DNA of 64,000 bases, taken from Streptomyces sp. DH41. Lineage in GTDB: Bacteria > Actinomycetota > Actinomycetes > Streptomycetales > Streptomycetaceae. The translations under genes and the position numbers were made by a program. The stretch lies in assembly GCF_029813785.1 (NCBI RefSeq), contig NZ_JARVKY010000003.1, forward strand, positions 248,001 to 312,000. Direction: 5' to 3'. This document shows positions 8,158 through 15,626 of this stretch, in pieces. Numbering within the stretch: position 1 is the stretch's first letter; every line of letters starts with the position of its first letter. The notes under the pieces were generated by a model that saw nothing but the letters and a program-made list of their open reading frames with translations, had not been told where the DNA came from and searched no databases.

Positions 8158-9037
8158 GGGAGAGATCCGCGCCGTGACCGGACGGCTGGAGGGACGCGAC
8201 GAGTTCCTCCAGCAGGACCATCCGGCCACAGGCCGTGAACGGCAGGAAGTGACCGCCCTCGGCCCGCCGTGACCGGAACGGACCCGTGGTCAGACGGGCC
8301 CACAGCGGCAGCGCGGCGAGCGGGACGAGCGGATCCTGGTCGCCCGCCAGCGCGGTCAGCGGTACGTCGACACGGACACCGTCCACCGCGAGCAGGGCCT
8401 CCCGGGCCAGTGCCAGATCATGGGCGAGGGCCTGGCGCGCCGGGGGCAGGGAGGCGTCCTCCAGGGCGTCGGCGGCCAGCCCGTGCCGCGTCAGTACGGC
8501 CGTCAGGCCCGCGCCGGTGCCCAGCAGGCCGGGCCGCGGGAAGGCGCGGCTGCCGGGCAGTGAGCAGGACACCACCAACGCGTCGCAGCGCACCCCGGCC
8601 CGGTGCGCGGTGAGCAGGGCCAGCAGCGCGCCCAGGCTGTGGCCGTAGAAGACGGTGCGTCCCGCGGCCGGTGTCCGCAGTTCCGCCCCGATCCCCGCGA
8701 CGGCCCGGGCCGGTGTCGTGTGCGGCGCCAGACCCGCGCGCCGCTCCCGCCCGGGCAGGGTCACGCCGACGACCTCGACCTCCGCCGGGAGCGGTGCCAG
8801 CACCTCCCGGTAACGGCGGGCACCGCCTCCCGCGTGCGGGAAGACGACGACGCGCGGGCCGGGCCGCGCCGCGGGACGCAGCACCTCCGTCCAGCGCCGC
8901 GGGTCGTGGGCCGGCGTGCCGGGGGCCGTTCCGTCCGAGGCCTCGGAGGCCTCAAAGGTCTCCGAGGCCTTTGAGGCGGCGTCGGAGGGCGCGGTGGTCC
9001 GCGGGTGCGGGCGGGTGGTGCGCGTCGTACGGGTCAC
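8147..9037 (-). CDS. Type II thioesterase (alpha/beta hydrolase)
   Basis: A 296-aa alpha/beta-hydrolase of the editing thioesterase family that clears wrong acyl groups from carrier proteins. The motifs are FPHAGGG (about 66-72), the nucleophile elbow YGHSLGA with Ser134, Asp in AGDQDPLVP, and His in GGHFLPF near the C-terminus. The first 45 residues are an unusual Thr/Ser/Ala/Glu-rich extension, coded partly by an inverted repeat at 8949-8977. The GTG start at 9037 overlaps the fabG stop (GTGA), so the two genes are translationally coupled. It probably serves the polyketide synthase or the discrete ACP of this cluster. Confidence 0.9.
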   Translation of the reverse strand: MTRTTRTTRPHPRTTAPSDAASKASETFEASEASDGTAPGTPAHDPRRWTEVLRPAARPGPRVVVFPHAGGGARRYREVLAPLPAEVEVVGVTLPGRERRAGLAPHTTPARAVAGIGAELRTPAAGRTVFYGHSLGALLALLTAHRAGVRCDALVVSCSLPGSRAFPRPGLLGTGAGLTAVLTRHGLAADALEDASLPPARQALAHDLALAREALLAVDGVRVDVPLTALAGDQDPLVPLAALPLWARLTTGPFRSRRAEGGHFLPFTACGRMVLLEELVASLQPSGHGADLSLTL

Positions 9038-9738
9038 AGGCCCATGCCCAGGCCTCCACTGACGGGGAGGACCGCGCCGGTGATGTATCCGGCCTCCTCG
9101 CCGGCCAGGAAGCGGACCGCGGCGACCACGTCGTCCACCGTGCCGGGCCGGCCGAACGGGGTCATCCGCATCACGTCGCTCATCCGCCGGTCCGACAGGG
9201 CCGCGGTCATGTCGGTGGCGATGATGCCCGGCGCGACCACGTTCACCGTGATCCCGCGGTCCCCGAGCTCCCACGCCAGAGAGCGCGCGAGGCCCGGCAG
9301 GGCCGCCTTGGAGGCGGCGTAGTTGGTCTGCCCGGGGGCACCGAGGAAGCCCAGGACCGAGGAGACGAGGACGATCCGCCCGCGCCGGGCGGGCAGCATG
9401 CCGCGCACCGCGGCCCGTACCGCGGCGAACGCCCCGGTGAGGTTGGTGCGCAGCACCTCGTCGAAATCCTCGTCCGACATCCGCAGCATCGGCCGGTCCC
9501 GGGTGATACCGGCGTTGGCCACCAGCACCTCCACGGGGCCGTGCGCCTCCTCCGCCTCCCGCAACGCGCGGTCCAGCGCGCCCGGTTCGGTGACATCGGC
9601 CTTGACGCCGAGCACGCCGTCCGGCGGGTTGCCCGTCCGGTGGCTGACGGCGACCCTGTCACCGTCGTCGGCGAAGGCCCGGGCGACGGCGTGACCGATG
9701 CCGCGGTTGCCGCCGGTGACGAATACCGAGCGGTTCAT
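9034..9738 (-). CDS. fabG: 3-oxoacyl-ACP reductase (FabG-like SDR)
   Basis: A 234-aa short-chain dehydrogenase that would reduce 3-oxoacyl-ACP with NADPH. The cofactor loop is TGGNRGIG (8-15), NAG sits at 75-77, and the catalytic Ser127, Tyr140 and Lys144 are in VSSVLG and YAASK. The length is that of ordinary FabG enzymes. AAGGAG precedes ATG 9738. It is coupled to the downstream thioesterase and separated from fabF by a strong hairpin, so the two may differ in expression. In this cluster it could supply the ketoreduction that the large synthase lacks, or reduce the ACP-bound chain made by FabH/FabF. Confidence 0.92.
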   Translation of the reverse strand: MNRSVFVTGGNRGIGHAVARAFADDGDRVAVSHRTGNPPDGVLGVKADVTEPGALDRALREAEEAHGPVEVLVANAGITRDRPMLRMSDEDFDEVLRTNLTGAFAAVRAAVRGMLPARRGRIVLVSSVLGFLGAPGQTNYAASKAALPGLARSLAWELGDRGITVNVVAPGIIATDMTAALSDRRMSDVMRMTPFGRPGTVDDVVAAVRFLAGEEAGYITGAVLPVSGGLGMGL

Positions 9739-9819
9739 CGTCGTACTCCTTGTCGGTTTGTCGGGTTGTCGGAAATAAGTCAGCTGGGAAGAGGGGTATC
9801 TGTGAGGTCGTGCGCCAGC

Positions 9820-9875
9820 CCGGGTGGCCGCCCCGCCCCGACCCGCCTACGTGACGGGGCGGAGCGGCCACCCGG
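9820..9875 (-). terminator. Long hairpin between fabF and fabG
   Basis: The arms CCGGGTGGCCGC (9820-9831) and GCGGCCACCCGG (9864-9875) pair perfectly, extended inward by CCGCCCCG (9833-9840) with CGGGGCGG (9855-9862). It would end or attenuate transcription after fabF. Confidence 0.6.
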
Positions 9876-9882
9876 CAGGGGT

Positions 9883-11112
9883 TCACGCCGCGGTGAAGAC
9901 CAGCGCGGCGTTGTGACCGCCGAAGCCGAGCGACGTGCTCACCGCCACGTCCACCCGGGCCCTGCGGGGCTCGCCGGCGACCAGGTCGAGCTCGAGGGCG
10001 GGGTCGGGGTTCTTGAGGTTGGCCGTGGGCGGGACCACGCCGTGCTGCACCGCCAGCACCGTGTACGCGGCCTCGATCGCGCCGGCCGCGGCCAGGGCGT
10101 GACCGGTGACGCCCTTGGTGGAGGTCACCGCCGCCGCGCGGCCCACGACCCGCCCGAGCATGGTGCCCTCGACGAGGTCGTTCATCGGCGTGGCGGTGCC
10201 GTGCGCGTTGACGTGCCGCACCTCGGAGGGGGCCGCCCCGGCGTCCGCGAGCGCCGCCCGCAGGGCCCGTTCGATGCCCTCGCCGTCGGGCGCGGGGGCC
10301 GTCGCGTGGTGTGCGTCCGAGGACGCCGCGTACCCGCTGACCAGCGAGCGGATCCGGGCGCCGCGGGCCCGCGCGTCGGCGGCCCGCTCCAGTACGAGGA
10401 CGCCCGCCGCCTCGGCGGCCACGAACCCGTCGCGTTCCGCGTCGAACGGCTTGCCCGCGTGTTCGGGTGCTTCCCCGGACTTGGACAGGGCACCCATCCG
10501 GCACAGCCCGGCCATCACCGTCGGGGTCAGCGCCGATTCGGCGGCACCGGCCAGCACGATGTCGCAGGACCCCGAGCGCAGCAGGTCCCGGGCCGTGCCG
10601 ACGGCCGTGGCACCGGACGCGCAGGCGGTGGCGGTGACCAGGCTGGGACCGCGGGCTCCGCAGTCGATCGCCACGTACCCGGCGAGCATGTTCGGCATGT
10701 ACTTGGTCACCAGCAGCGGAGAGACCCGTGCCGGACCGTCCTCGGACAGCGTGCGGTACTGCTCCTCCAAGGTGGCCGCACCGCCCAGCGAGTTGCCGAG
10801 CACCACGCCGACACGGGTGCCGTCCCAGCGCTCCGGGTCCAGGCCGGCGTCCCGCACGGCCATGCGGGAGGCGACGAGCGCCAGCTGCACGAACCGTTCC
10901 AACTGCCAGGAGGCGAAGCCGCCCAGCGACTCCTGCGCGTCGAAGCCGGGCACCCGGCAGGAGAAGTCGGCCGACAGACCGCCGAGCGTGTCGTCCCGGG
11001 TGGCACAGGAGCGGCCGGTGAGCACCCGCTCCCAGTTCTCCTCGACGCCGATCCCGGCCGGGGTCACCAGGCCCAGGCCGGTGACGGCTATGGCGTCGGT
11101 GCCGCCCGCCAT
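9883..11112 (-). CDS. fabF: 3-oxoacyl-ACP synthase II (FabF-like ketosynthase)
   Basis: A 409-aa elongating ketosynthase with the Cys-His-His set: Cys164 in TACASG, His304 in NAHGTATP, His338 in GVTGHALAAAG. The C-terminal LGFGGHNAALVF is typical. It condenses malonyl-ACP with an acyl chain. ATG 11112 overlaps the ACP stop (ATGA), so ACP and FabF are coupled, as in discrete fatty-acid or type II systems. There is no chain-length-factor partner, which argues for fatty-acid-like extension rather than an aromatic type II polyketide synthase. It probably works with the adjacent FabH, ACP and FabG. Confidence 0.92.
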   Translation of the reverse strand: MAGGTDAIAVTGLGLVTPAGIGVEENWERVLTGRSCATRDDTLGGLSADFSCRVPGFDAQESLGGFASWQLERFVQLALVASRMAVRDAGLDPERWDGTRVGVVLGNSLGGAATLEEQYRTLSEDGPARVSPLLVTKYMPNMLAGYVAIDCGARGPSLVTATACASGATAVGTARDLLRSGSCDIVLAGAAESALTPTVMAGLCRMGALSKSGEAPEHAGKPFDAERDGFVAAEAAGVLVLERAADARARGARIRSLVSGYAASSDAHHATAPAPDGEGIERALRAALADAGAAPSEVRHVNAHGTATPMNDLVEGTMLGRVVGRAAAVTSTKGVTGHALAAAGAIEAAYTVLAVQHGVVPPTANLKNPDPALELDLVAGEPRRARVDVAVSTSLGFGGHNAALVFTAA

Positions 11113-11378
11113 CAGAGGGACCCTCCCTTGGCGGTGAGCAGGTCGACGACGTCGTCGATCGTGTGCTCCTCGGTGAGTTCGCCGTCCTCGATCCGGACGT
11201 CGAACTCCTTGTCCAGGACGAGTCCCAGCTCGATCAGGACGAGTGAGTCGAAGGACAGTGCGCCCAGGGTCACACCCGGGGTGATCGCCTCGGGCTTGAC
11301 CTTGAAGTGACCGGACAGGAGCGCGGAGACGCGCTCGGCGGCGGGCTGCGCGGTGGTGTGTTCCTGGATGTCCTGCAT
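11112..11378 (-). CDS. Acyl carrier protein
   Basis: An 88-aa carrier protein with the phosphopantetheine Ser45 in SFDSLVLIE and an acidic helix III (GELTEEHTIDDVVDLL), the usual four-helix layout. ATG 11378 has AGGAG eight nt upstream; the frame is open to 11459 but that extension is made of the upstream repeats. It overlaps fabF by the ATGA junction. It is the likely carrier for FabH/FabF-made chains in this cluster. Confidence 0.93.
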   Translation of the reverse strand: MQDIQEHTTAQPAAERVSALLSGHFKVKPEAITPGVTLGALSFDSLVLIELGLVLDKEFDVRIEDGELTEEHTIDDVVDLLTAKGGSL

Positions 11379-11429
11379 GGTGTGTGCTCCTGAGGGTGGG
11401 AGGGCGTCCGGCCGCGTGGGACGGATCGC

Positions 11430-11539
11430 CGTGTCGTGGGCAGAACCGGGCCGTGCCATGGGTGGAGTCGCGCCGTGTCATGGGTTGAGCCGGAACGCGT
11501 CATGGGTGGAGCCGGAACGTGTCATGGGTGGAGCCGGAA
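11430..11539. repeat. Five tandem 22-bp repeats upstream of the ACP gene
   Basis: Five contiguous 22-bp units begin at 11430, 11452, 11474, 11496 and 11518. The core is CGTGTCATGGGTGGAGCCGG, and the last three units are nearly identical. They fill much of the 251-bp gap between the fabH stop and the ACP start. No gene is seen in the gap. Confidence 0.85.
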
Positions 11540-11629
11540 CGTCGTCGTCCCCGGAACGGGGGCGAGGGCGAGGGCGAGAGGAGCGGGGGAGGGGAGGCGG
11601 CAGACGAGCCGCCGCACGGGGCGACGGCG

Positions 11630-12640
11630 TCAGGCCGGGGCGATATCCGGCCAGACGAGGCCCACCGATCCCCAGGTCAGCCCGCCGCCGAAACCGCCCA
11701 GCACCACCCGCCGGCCGGCACGCAGGTCGCCGTCGGCGACCGCGTCGGCGAGGACGAGTGGGACGGACGCGGCGACGGTGTTGCCGACCCGCTCGATGTT
11801 GGACGGGAAACGTTCGAGCGGCACCCCGGTGCGCTCCGCGACCGCCGCGAGGATCCGGGCGTTGGCCTGGTGCAGGACGATCCGGTCGACGTCGGCGGGC
11901 GTCCCGCCCAGTGCCGCGGCCGTCGCCTCCACCGACGCCGCCATGTGCCGTACGGCCTCGGCGAAGACGGGACGGCCCTCCATGGTGAAGTAGGTGGCCG
12001 CCTCCTCGGCGGGCAGGCCGGTGGACCGTTGCCGGGAGCCGCCCGCGGCGACCTGGATGAGGTCGCTGCGGCTGCCGTCGCTGCCCAGGCGCAGCCCCCG
12101 CAGCGCGCCCGGCTCGTCCGGGTCGCCGGCGCGCAGCAGCACGGCGCCGGCGCCGTCGCCGAAGATGGCCCGCGTGGTGCGGTCGGCCGGGTTGAGGATG
12201 GTGGAGAACGTGTCCGCGCCGATGACCAGCACACTGCGCGCGACCCCGGACGCCACCAGCCCGGCGGACACGCCGAGGGCGTAGACGAAGCCGGTGCACA
12301 CCGCGGCGATGTCGAAGGCGCACACGCCGGTCAGTCCCAGCCGGCTCGCCACCTCGGGGGCGGTCGCCGGACAGGGCCGGTCGGGGGTGCTGGTGGCGAG
12401 CACCACCGCGTCGGCGACGTCCGTCCCGGCGGACTTCAGCGCCCGCCGGCCCGCCTCGACGGCGAGATCACCGGTGGCCGTACCGGGGTCGACCACATGC
12501 CGGCGCGCGATCCCGGTACGACTGCGGATCCACTCGTCCGAAGTGTCCAGCTCCCGGGCGAGCGCGTCGTTGCCGACCACGGTCGGAGGCACCCAGGCAC
12601 CCAGCCCGGCCACCACCGCCGCGCGGCCGGTCCCGCTCAT
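11630..12640 (-). CDS. fabH: 3-oxoacyl-ACP synthase III (FabH-like)
   Basis: A 336-aa initiating ketosynthase with the FabH triad Cys115 (AAVCTGF), His257 (LHQAN) and Asn287 (VGNTVA), plus the DTSDEWIRSRTGI signature near residues 32-44. It would join an acyl-CoA starter (in Streptomyces often branched) to malonyl-ACP and so set the starter of the cluster's chain. GGAGGGG lies just before ATG 12640, and the start overlaps the stop of a 30-codon ORF (ATGA). It heads the minus-strand fab operon and diverges from the aldo/keto reductase operon across a region with a strong palindrome. Confidence 0.93.
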   Translation of the reverse strand: MSGTGRAAVVAGLGAWVPPTVVGNDALARELDTSDEWIRSRTGIARRHVVDPGTATGDLAVEAGRRALKSAGTDVADAVVLATSTPDRPCPATAPEVASRLGLTGVCAFDIAAVCTGFVYALGVSAGLVASGVARSVLVIGADTFSTILNPADRTTRAIFGDGAGAVLLRAGDPDEPGALRGLRLGSDGSRSDLIQVAAGGSRQRSTGLPAEEAATYFTMEGRPVFAEAVRHMAASVEATAAALGGTPADVDRIVLHQANARILAAVAERTGVPLERFPSNIERVGNTVAASVPLVLADAVADGDLRAGRRVVLGGFGGGLTWGSVGLVWPDIAPA

Positions 12641-12729
12641 CCGGCCCCTCCGTCACCGCGTCCCGGCCGGAGCCGGGCATCACCGGCCGCCCCGGTGCCG
12701 TCGCCTGCCATAGCCATCACTGCGCTCAC
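12637..12729 (-). CDS. Possible 30-aa leader peptide coupled to fabH
   Basis: A 30-codon ORF from GTG 12729, preceded by AAGGAG with 6-nt spacing and ending in an ATGA overlap with the fabH start. The peptide is Gly/Ala/Asp/Arg-rich with no recognised motif. The good ribosome binding site and coupling support translation; it could simply set fabH translation. No function is claimed. Confidence 0.4.
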   Translation of the reverse strand: MSAVMAMAGDGTGAAGDARLRPGRGDGGAG

Positions 12730-12847
12730 TGCGCACTCCTTCTCGCTGCCGTGCGGTCCGCCGGCCCGCCGTCCCGAAGTCCCGGGATGGGCCGGCGAGT
12801 TCACTGTGGCAACAGCGGCTCCGCTCCGGCTCACCACGGGCCCATAC

Positions 12848-12872
12848 GCCGCTCACGTCCGACGTGAGCGGC
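12848..12872. promoter_or_regulatory. 25-bp palindrome in the fabH / aldo-keto reductase divergent region
   Basis: GCCGCTCACGTC (12848-12859) and GACGTGAGCGGC (12861-12872) are perfect inverted arms around one C. The inner CTCAC...GTGAG half-sites match the probable TetR operator at 2853-2870. It lies in the 324-bp divergent gap 12730-13053, which has no gene, and could control both operons. Confidence 0.6.
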
Positions 12873-13053
12873 ATGTGAGCCGTGCGGGAGAAGGGGTTGC
12901 CAGCATGGTGGAGGCGCCCGGCCCCGGACGGCGGACCGCCGGCACCCGAGGAGTGCGGTGCGCGTACGGCACGCGTCGGCCGCCTGATTCCCGAACGAGT
13001 ACGACGTGTACGAGACGTGCGACGTGTACGACCTGAACGAGGAGACGAAACCA

Positions 13054-14046
13054 GTGCGGCAACGCAGGATCGGAACGGAGGGCCCCTCGGTCCCGGCCAT
13101 CGGGCTGGGCTGCATGGGCATGTCCGAGTTCTACGGACCGACGGACGAGGCGCAGAGCCTGCGGACGCTCGAGGCGGCCCTGGACCTGGGGGTCACCCTC
13201 CTCGACACCGCCGACATGTACGGCAAGGGCCACAACGAGCGGCTCGTCGGACGGGCCGTGGCCGGCCGCCGGGACCAGGTGGTCCTCGCCACCAAGTTCG
13301 GAATCCGGCGCGACGGCGGCGACCCGCGGCAGGGCCGCCAGGTCGACTCCGGCCCCGAGTACTGCCGGCAGGCCATCGACGCCTCGCTCCAGCGGCTCGG
13401 TGTCGACCACGTCGACCTCTACTACCTCCACCGCCGCAGCCCCGACATCCCCATCGAGGAGACCGTCGGCGCCATGGCGGAACTGGTCGAGGCCGGCAAG
13501 GTCCGGCATCTGGGGCTGTCCGAGGTCAGCGCGGAAACCCTGCGCAGGGCGCACGCCGTCCACCCGATCGCGGCCGTGCAGACCGAGTACTCGCTGTGGA
13601 CCCGCGAGGTCGAGCACGACGTCCTGCCCGCCGCGCGGGAACTCGGGGCCGCCCTCGTCGCCTACTCACCGATCGGCCGGGGCTTCCTGACGGGCGCCAT
13701 CACCCGGCCCGAGGACCTCGACCCCTCCGACTTCCGGCACTCGCACCCGCGGTTCCAGCAGGAACACCTGGAACGCAACGTCCGCATGGTCGAACGGCTG
13801 CGCGAGATCGCCTGCGACGCGGACTGCACGCCCGTCCAGCTCGCGCTGGCCTGGCTGCTGTCCCGCGGCGACGACATCGTGCCGATCCCCGGCACCCGCC
13901 GCGAGACCTACCTGCGCGAGAACCTCGCCGCCGCGGACGTCGTACTCACCGACGACCAACTGGCCGCGGTGTCGGCCGCCGTACAGCCCGACGCCGTGTC
14001 CGGCGAGCGCTACGACCCGGCGGGCATGGCCACCGTGGGCCACTGA
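13054..14046 (+). CDS. Aldo/keto reductase
   Basis: A 330-aa NADPH-dependent (beta/alpha)8 barrel oxidoreductase. The catalytic tetrad is visible: Asp51 (LLDTADMYG), Tyr56, Lys81 (LATKFG) and His126 (YYLHR). The IPIPGTR-type segment near 290 binds the cofactor. GTG 13054 is chosen because GAGGAG lies ten nt upstream; the frame is open to 13006. A 12-bp direct repeat CGACGTGTACGA at 13002-13013 and 13020-13031 precedes it. It heads the plus-strand operon of two HAD proteins and an exporter. In an AfsA pathway such a reductase could reduce the butenolide double bond or the 6-keto group, but that is inference. Confidence 0.9.
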   Translation: MRQRRIGTEGPSVPAIGLGCMGMSEFYGPTDEAQSLRTLEAALDLGVTLLDTADMYGKGHNERLVGRAVAGRRDQVVLATKFGIRRDGGDPRQGRQVDSGPEYCRQAIDASLQRLGVDHVDLYYLHRRSPDIPIEETVGAMAELVEAGKVRHLGLSEVSAETLRRAHAVHPIAAVQTEYSLWTREVEHDVLPAARELGAALVAYSPIGRGFLTGAITRPEDLDPSDFRHSHPRFQQEHLERNVRMVERLREIACDADCTPVQLALAWLLSRGDDIVPIPGTRRETYLRENLAAADVVLTDDQLAAVSAAVQPDAVSGERYDPAGMATVGH

Positions 14047-14106
14047 CGACCGCCGCACCCCGAACCCACCACCCCCTGACGACACTTGAGAAACGGACAC
14101 CCTCCC

Positions 14107-14805
14107 GTGGCAGACAAGCTCCGGCAGCTCAAGCTCGCCGCCGTCAACATCGACGGCGTCCTGCTCAACGACACCTTCAGCCCCGTCATTCACAACTTCA
14201 TCGTCAGCCGCGGTGGCGAGTACACCGCCGAGGTCGAGCGCAGCATCTTCTCCCAGCCCCAGCTGGTCGGCGGCCAGGGCATGGCCAACGCGGCCCGGAT
14301 GCCGTGGACCGCGCAGGAGGCCATCGACGTCTACTTCAAGGAGCGCGAGGAGTACGTCCGGGACCACCCCGTCCAGCTCCTCGACGGCGCCGTCGAACTG
14401 CTGCGGCGGCTGCGCGCCCTGGGCCTGAAGACGGTGAGCTACGGCGGCCTGGACTCCACCCACTTCGACCGCTACCTGGGCGAGCACGCCGGCCTCTTCG
14501 ACGAGCCCCGCTACGTCTGCACCAACGACTTCCGCCCCGGGCTGCGCGAGATCACCACCGACGTCTTCGGCCTGGAGCACGACCAGGTGCTCTTCATCGA
14601 CGACGTGGCCCGGGTGGCCGAGGTCGCCCGGGCGCTCGACGTCCCCTTCATCGGGCACCCCAGCTCCTTCGAGCACAGCTTCCAGCCGCAGCTGATGCGC
14701 GAGGCCGGTACCCGCCACATCGTCGACTCGCTGCACGCCATCGACGAGGACCTGCTGCGCACACTCGACACCGAGGCCGCCGCGCACACGGTCTGGCGCG
14801 ACTGA
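14107..14805 (+). CDS. HAD-superfamily protein with altered nucleophile motif
   Basis: A 232-aa HAD-fold protein. Motif IV is present as VLFIDDVARVAEVA near residue 160 and the cap region is helical. Motif I reads VNIDG (13-17), with Asn14 where HAD phosphatases have the nucleophilic Asp (Asp16 is kept). Phosphatase action by the usual aspartyl-phosphate route is therefore doubtful; it may be a non-catalytic partner, a lyase-like variant or a different activity. The start is taken as GTG 14107, with weak ribosome binding support; TTG 14086 is possible. It lies 60 nt after the aldo/keto reductase and 82 nt before a second HAD gene that has a normal motif I. Confidence 0.8.
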   Translation: MADKLRQLKLAAVNIDGVLLNDTFSPVIHNFIVSRGGEYTAEVERSIFSQPQLVGGQGMANAARMPWTAQEAIDVYFKEREEYVRDHPVQLLDGAVELLRRLRALGLKTVSYGGLDSTHFDRYLGEHAGLFDEPRYVCTNDFRPGLREITTDVFGLEHDQVLFIDDVARVAEVARALDVPFIGHPSSFEHSFQPQLMREAGTRHIVDSLHAIDEDLLRTLDTEAAAHTVWRD

Positions 14806-14887
14806 GCCCGCGCCCCCGAGCTACCGGCCCGGCCCTCCCCCGCGTCGGGCCGGTACCCCTTCCCCTTCCTCCCCAAGGAGCCACACC

Positions 14888-15577
14888 GTGGACCGCGACA
14901 CCCGCGCGCAGACCGTGCTGCTGGACTTCGACGGAGTGCTGAGCCTCAACGCCTCCAGCCTGCTGCTACGGGCACTGCACGAAGGCATCAACCGCCACAC
15001 CGACTTCCCCTACGGCGCCACCGCCGCCCAGTTCAAGGCCATCAGCACCTTCCCGCAGCGGGACAGCCTGCGCGTGCTGTTCGCCGGACTCGGCATCGAA
15101 CAGCATCTGGCGGCCGAGATCGCGGCGCTGCGCTCGCTCACCGCCGTCGGCGGCACCCGGCTCACCCTCGGTGACGGCGTCGAGGAGTTCTGCGCAGAAC
15201 AGCGCGCCCACGGGGTGCGGCTGCGGGTCTTCTCCACGATGGACCACGCGACCGCGCGCCGCGCCCTGCTCGACGGGCTCTTCGGAGCGCGGGACTTCGT
15301 CGCCCTCGACCACGCCTCCAAGGCCGATCCCGACACCTACACCTCGCTGCTCGCCGCCGAGGCCGAGACGGACCCCCGGCGCTGGCTCCTCGTGGACGAC
15401 TCCCCGCTGGCCCTGCGCGCCGCCAAGATCGCCGGGCTGCGCACCGTACTGATGCGGGGGGACGTCTTCACGGACGACGACGTGGCGCCGTTCGGCTCCC
15501 ACATCGACGCGCAGGTGACCTCCTTCGCCCAGCTCGGCGATGTCCTGAGGTCCGACCGGGCGGCGCTGCCGGCCTGA
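14888..15577 (+). CDS. HAD-superfamily hydrolase (probable phosphatase)
   Basis: A 229-aa HAD hydrolase with intact motifs: LLDFDGVL (Asp13 and Asp15), a motif II FST near residue 118, a Lys in ASKADPD near 142 and motif IV LLVDDSPLA near 166. GTG 14888 has AAGGAG upstream. In the A-factor route a phosphate left from dihydroxyacetone phosphate must be removed, so this enzyme is a reasonable candidate for that step in the cluster; this is inference from context. It could equally act on another phosphorylated intermediate. Confidence 0.85.
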   Translation: MDRDTRAQTVLLDFDGVLSLNASSLLLRALHEGINRHTDFPYGATAAQFKAISTFPQRDSLRVLFAGLGIEQHLAAEIAALRSLTAVGGTRLTLGDGVEEFCAEQRAHGVRLRVFSTMDHATARRALLDGLFGARDFVALDHASKADPDTYTSLLAAEAETDPRRWLLVDDSPLALRAAKIAGLRTVLMRGDVFTDDDVAPFGSHIDAQVTSFAQLGDVLRSDRAALPA

Positions 15578-15626
15578 CGGCGCCCGCCCGCCCCCCGCTC
15601 ACAGGCACCAGACAGGAAGCCTTCCG

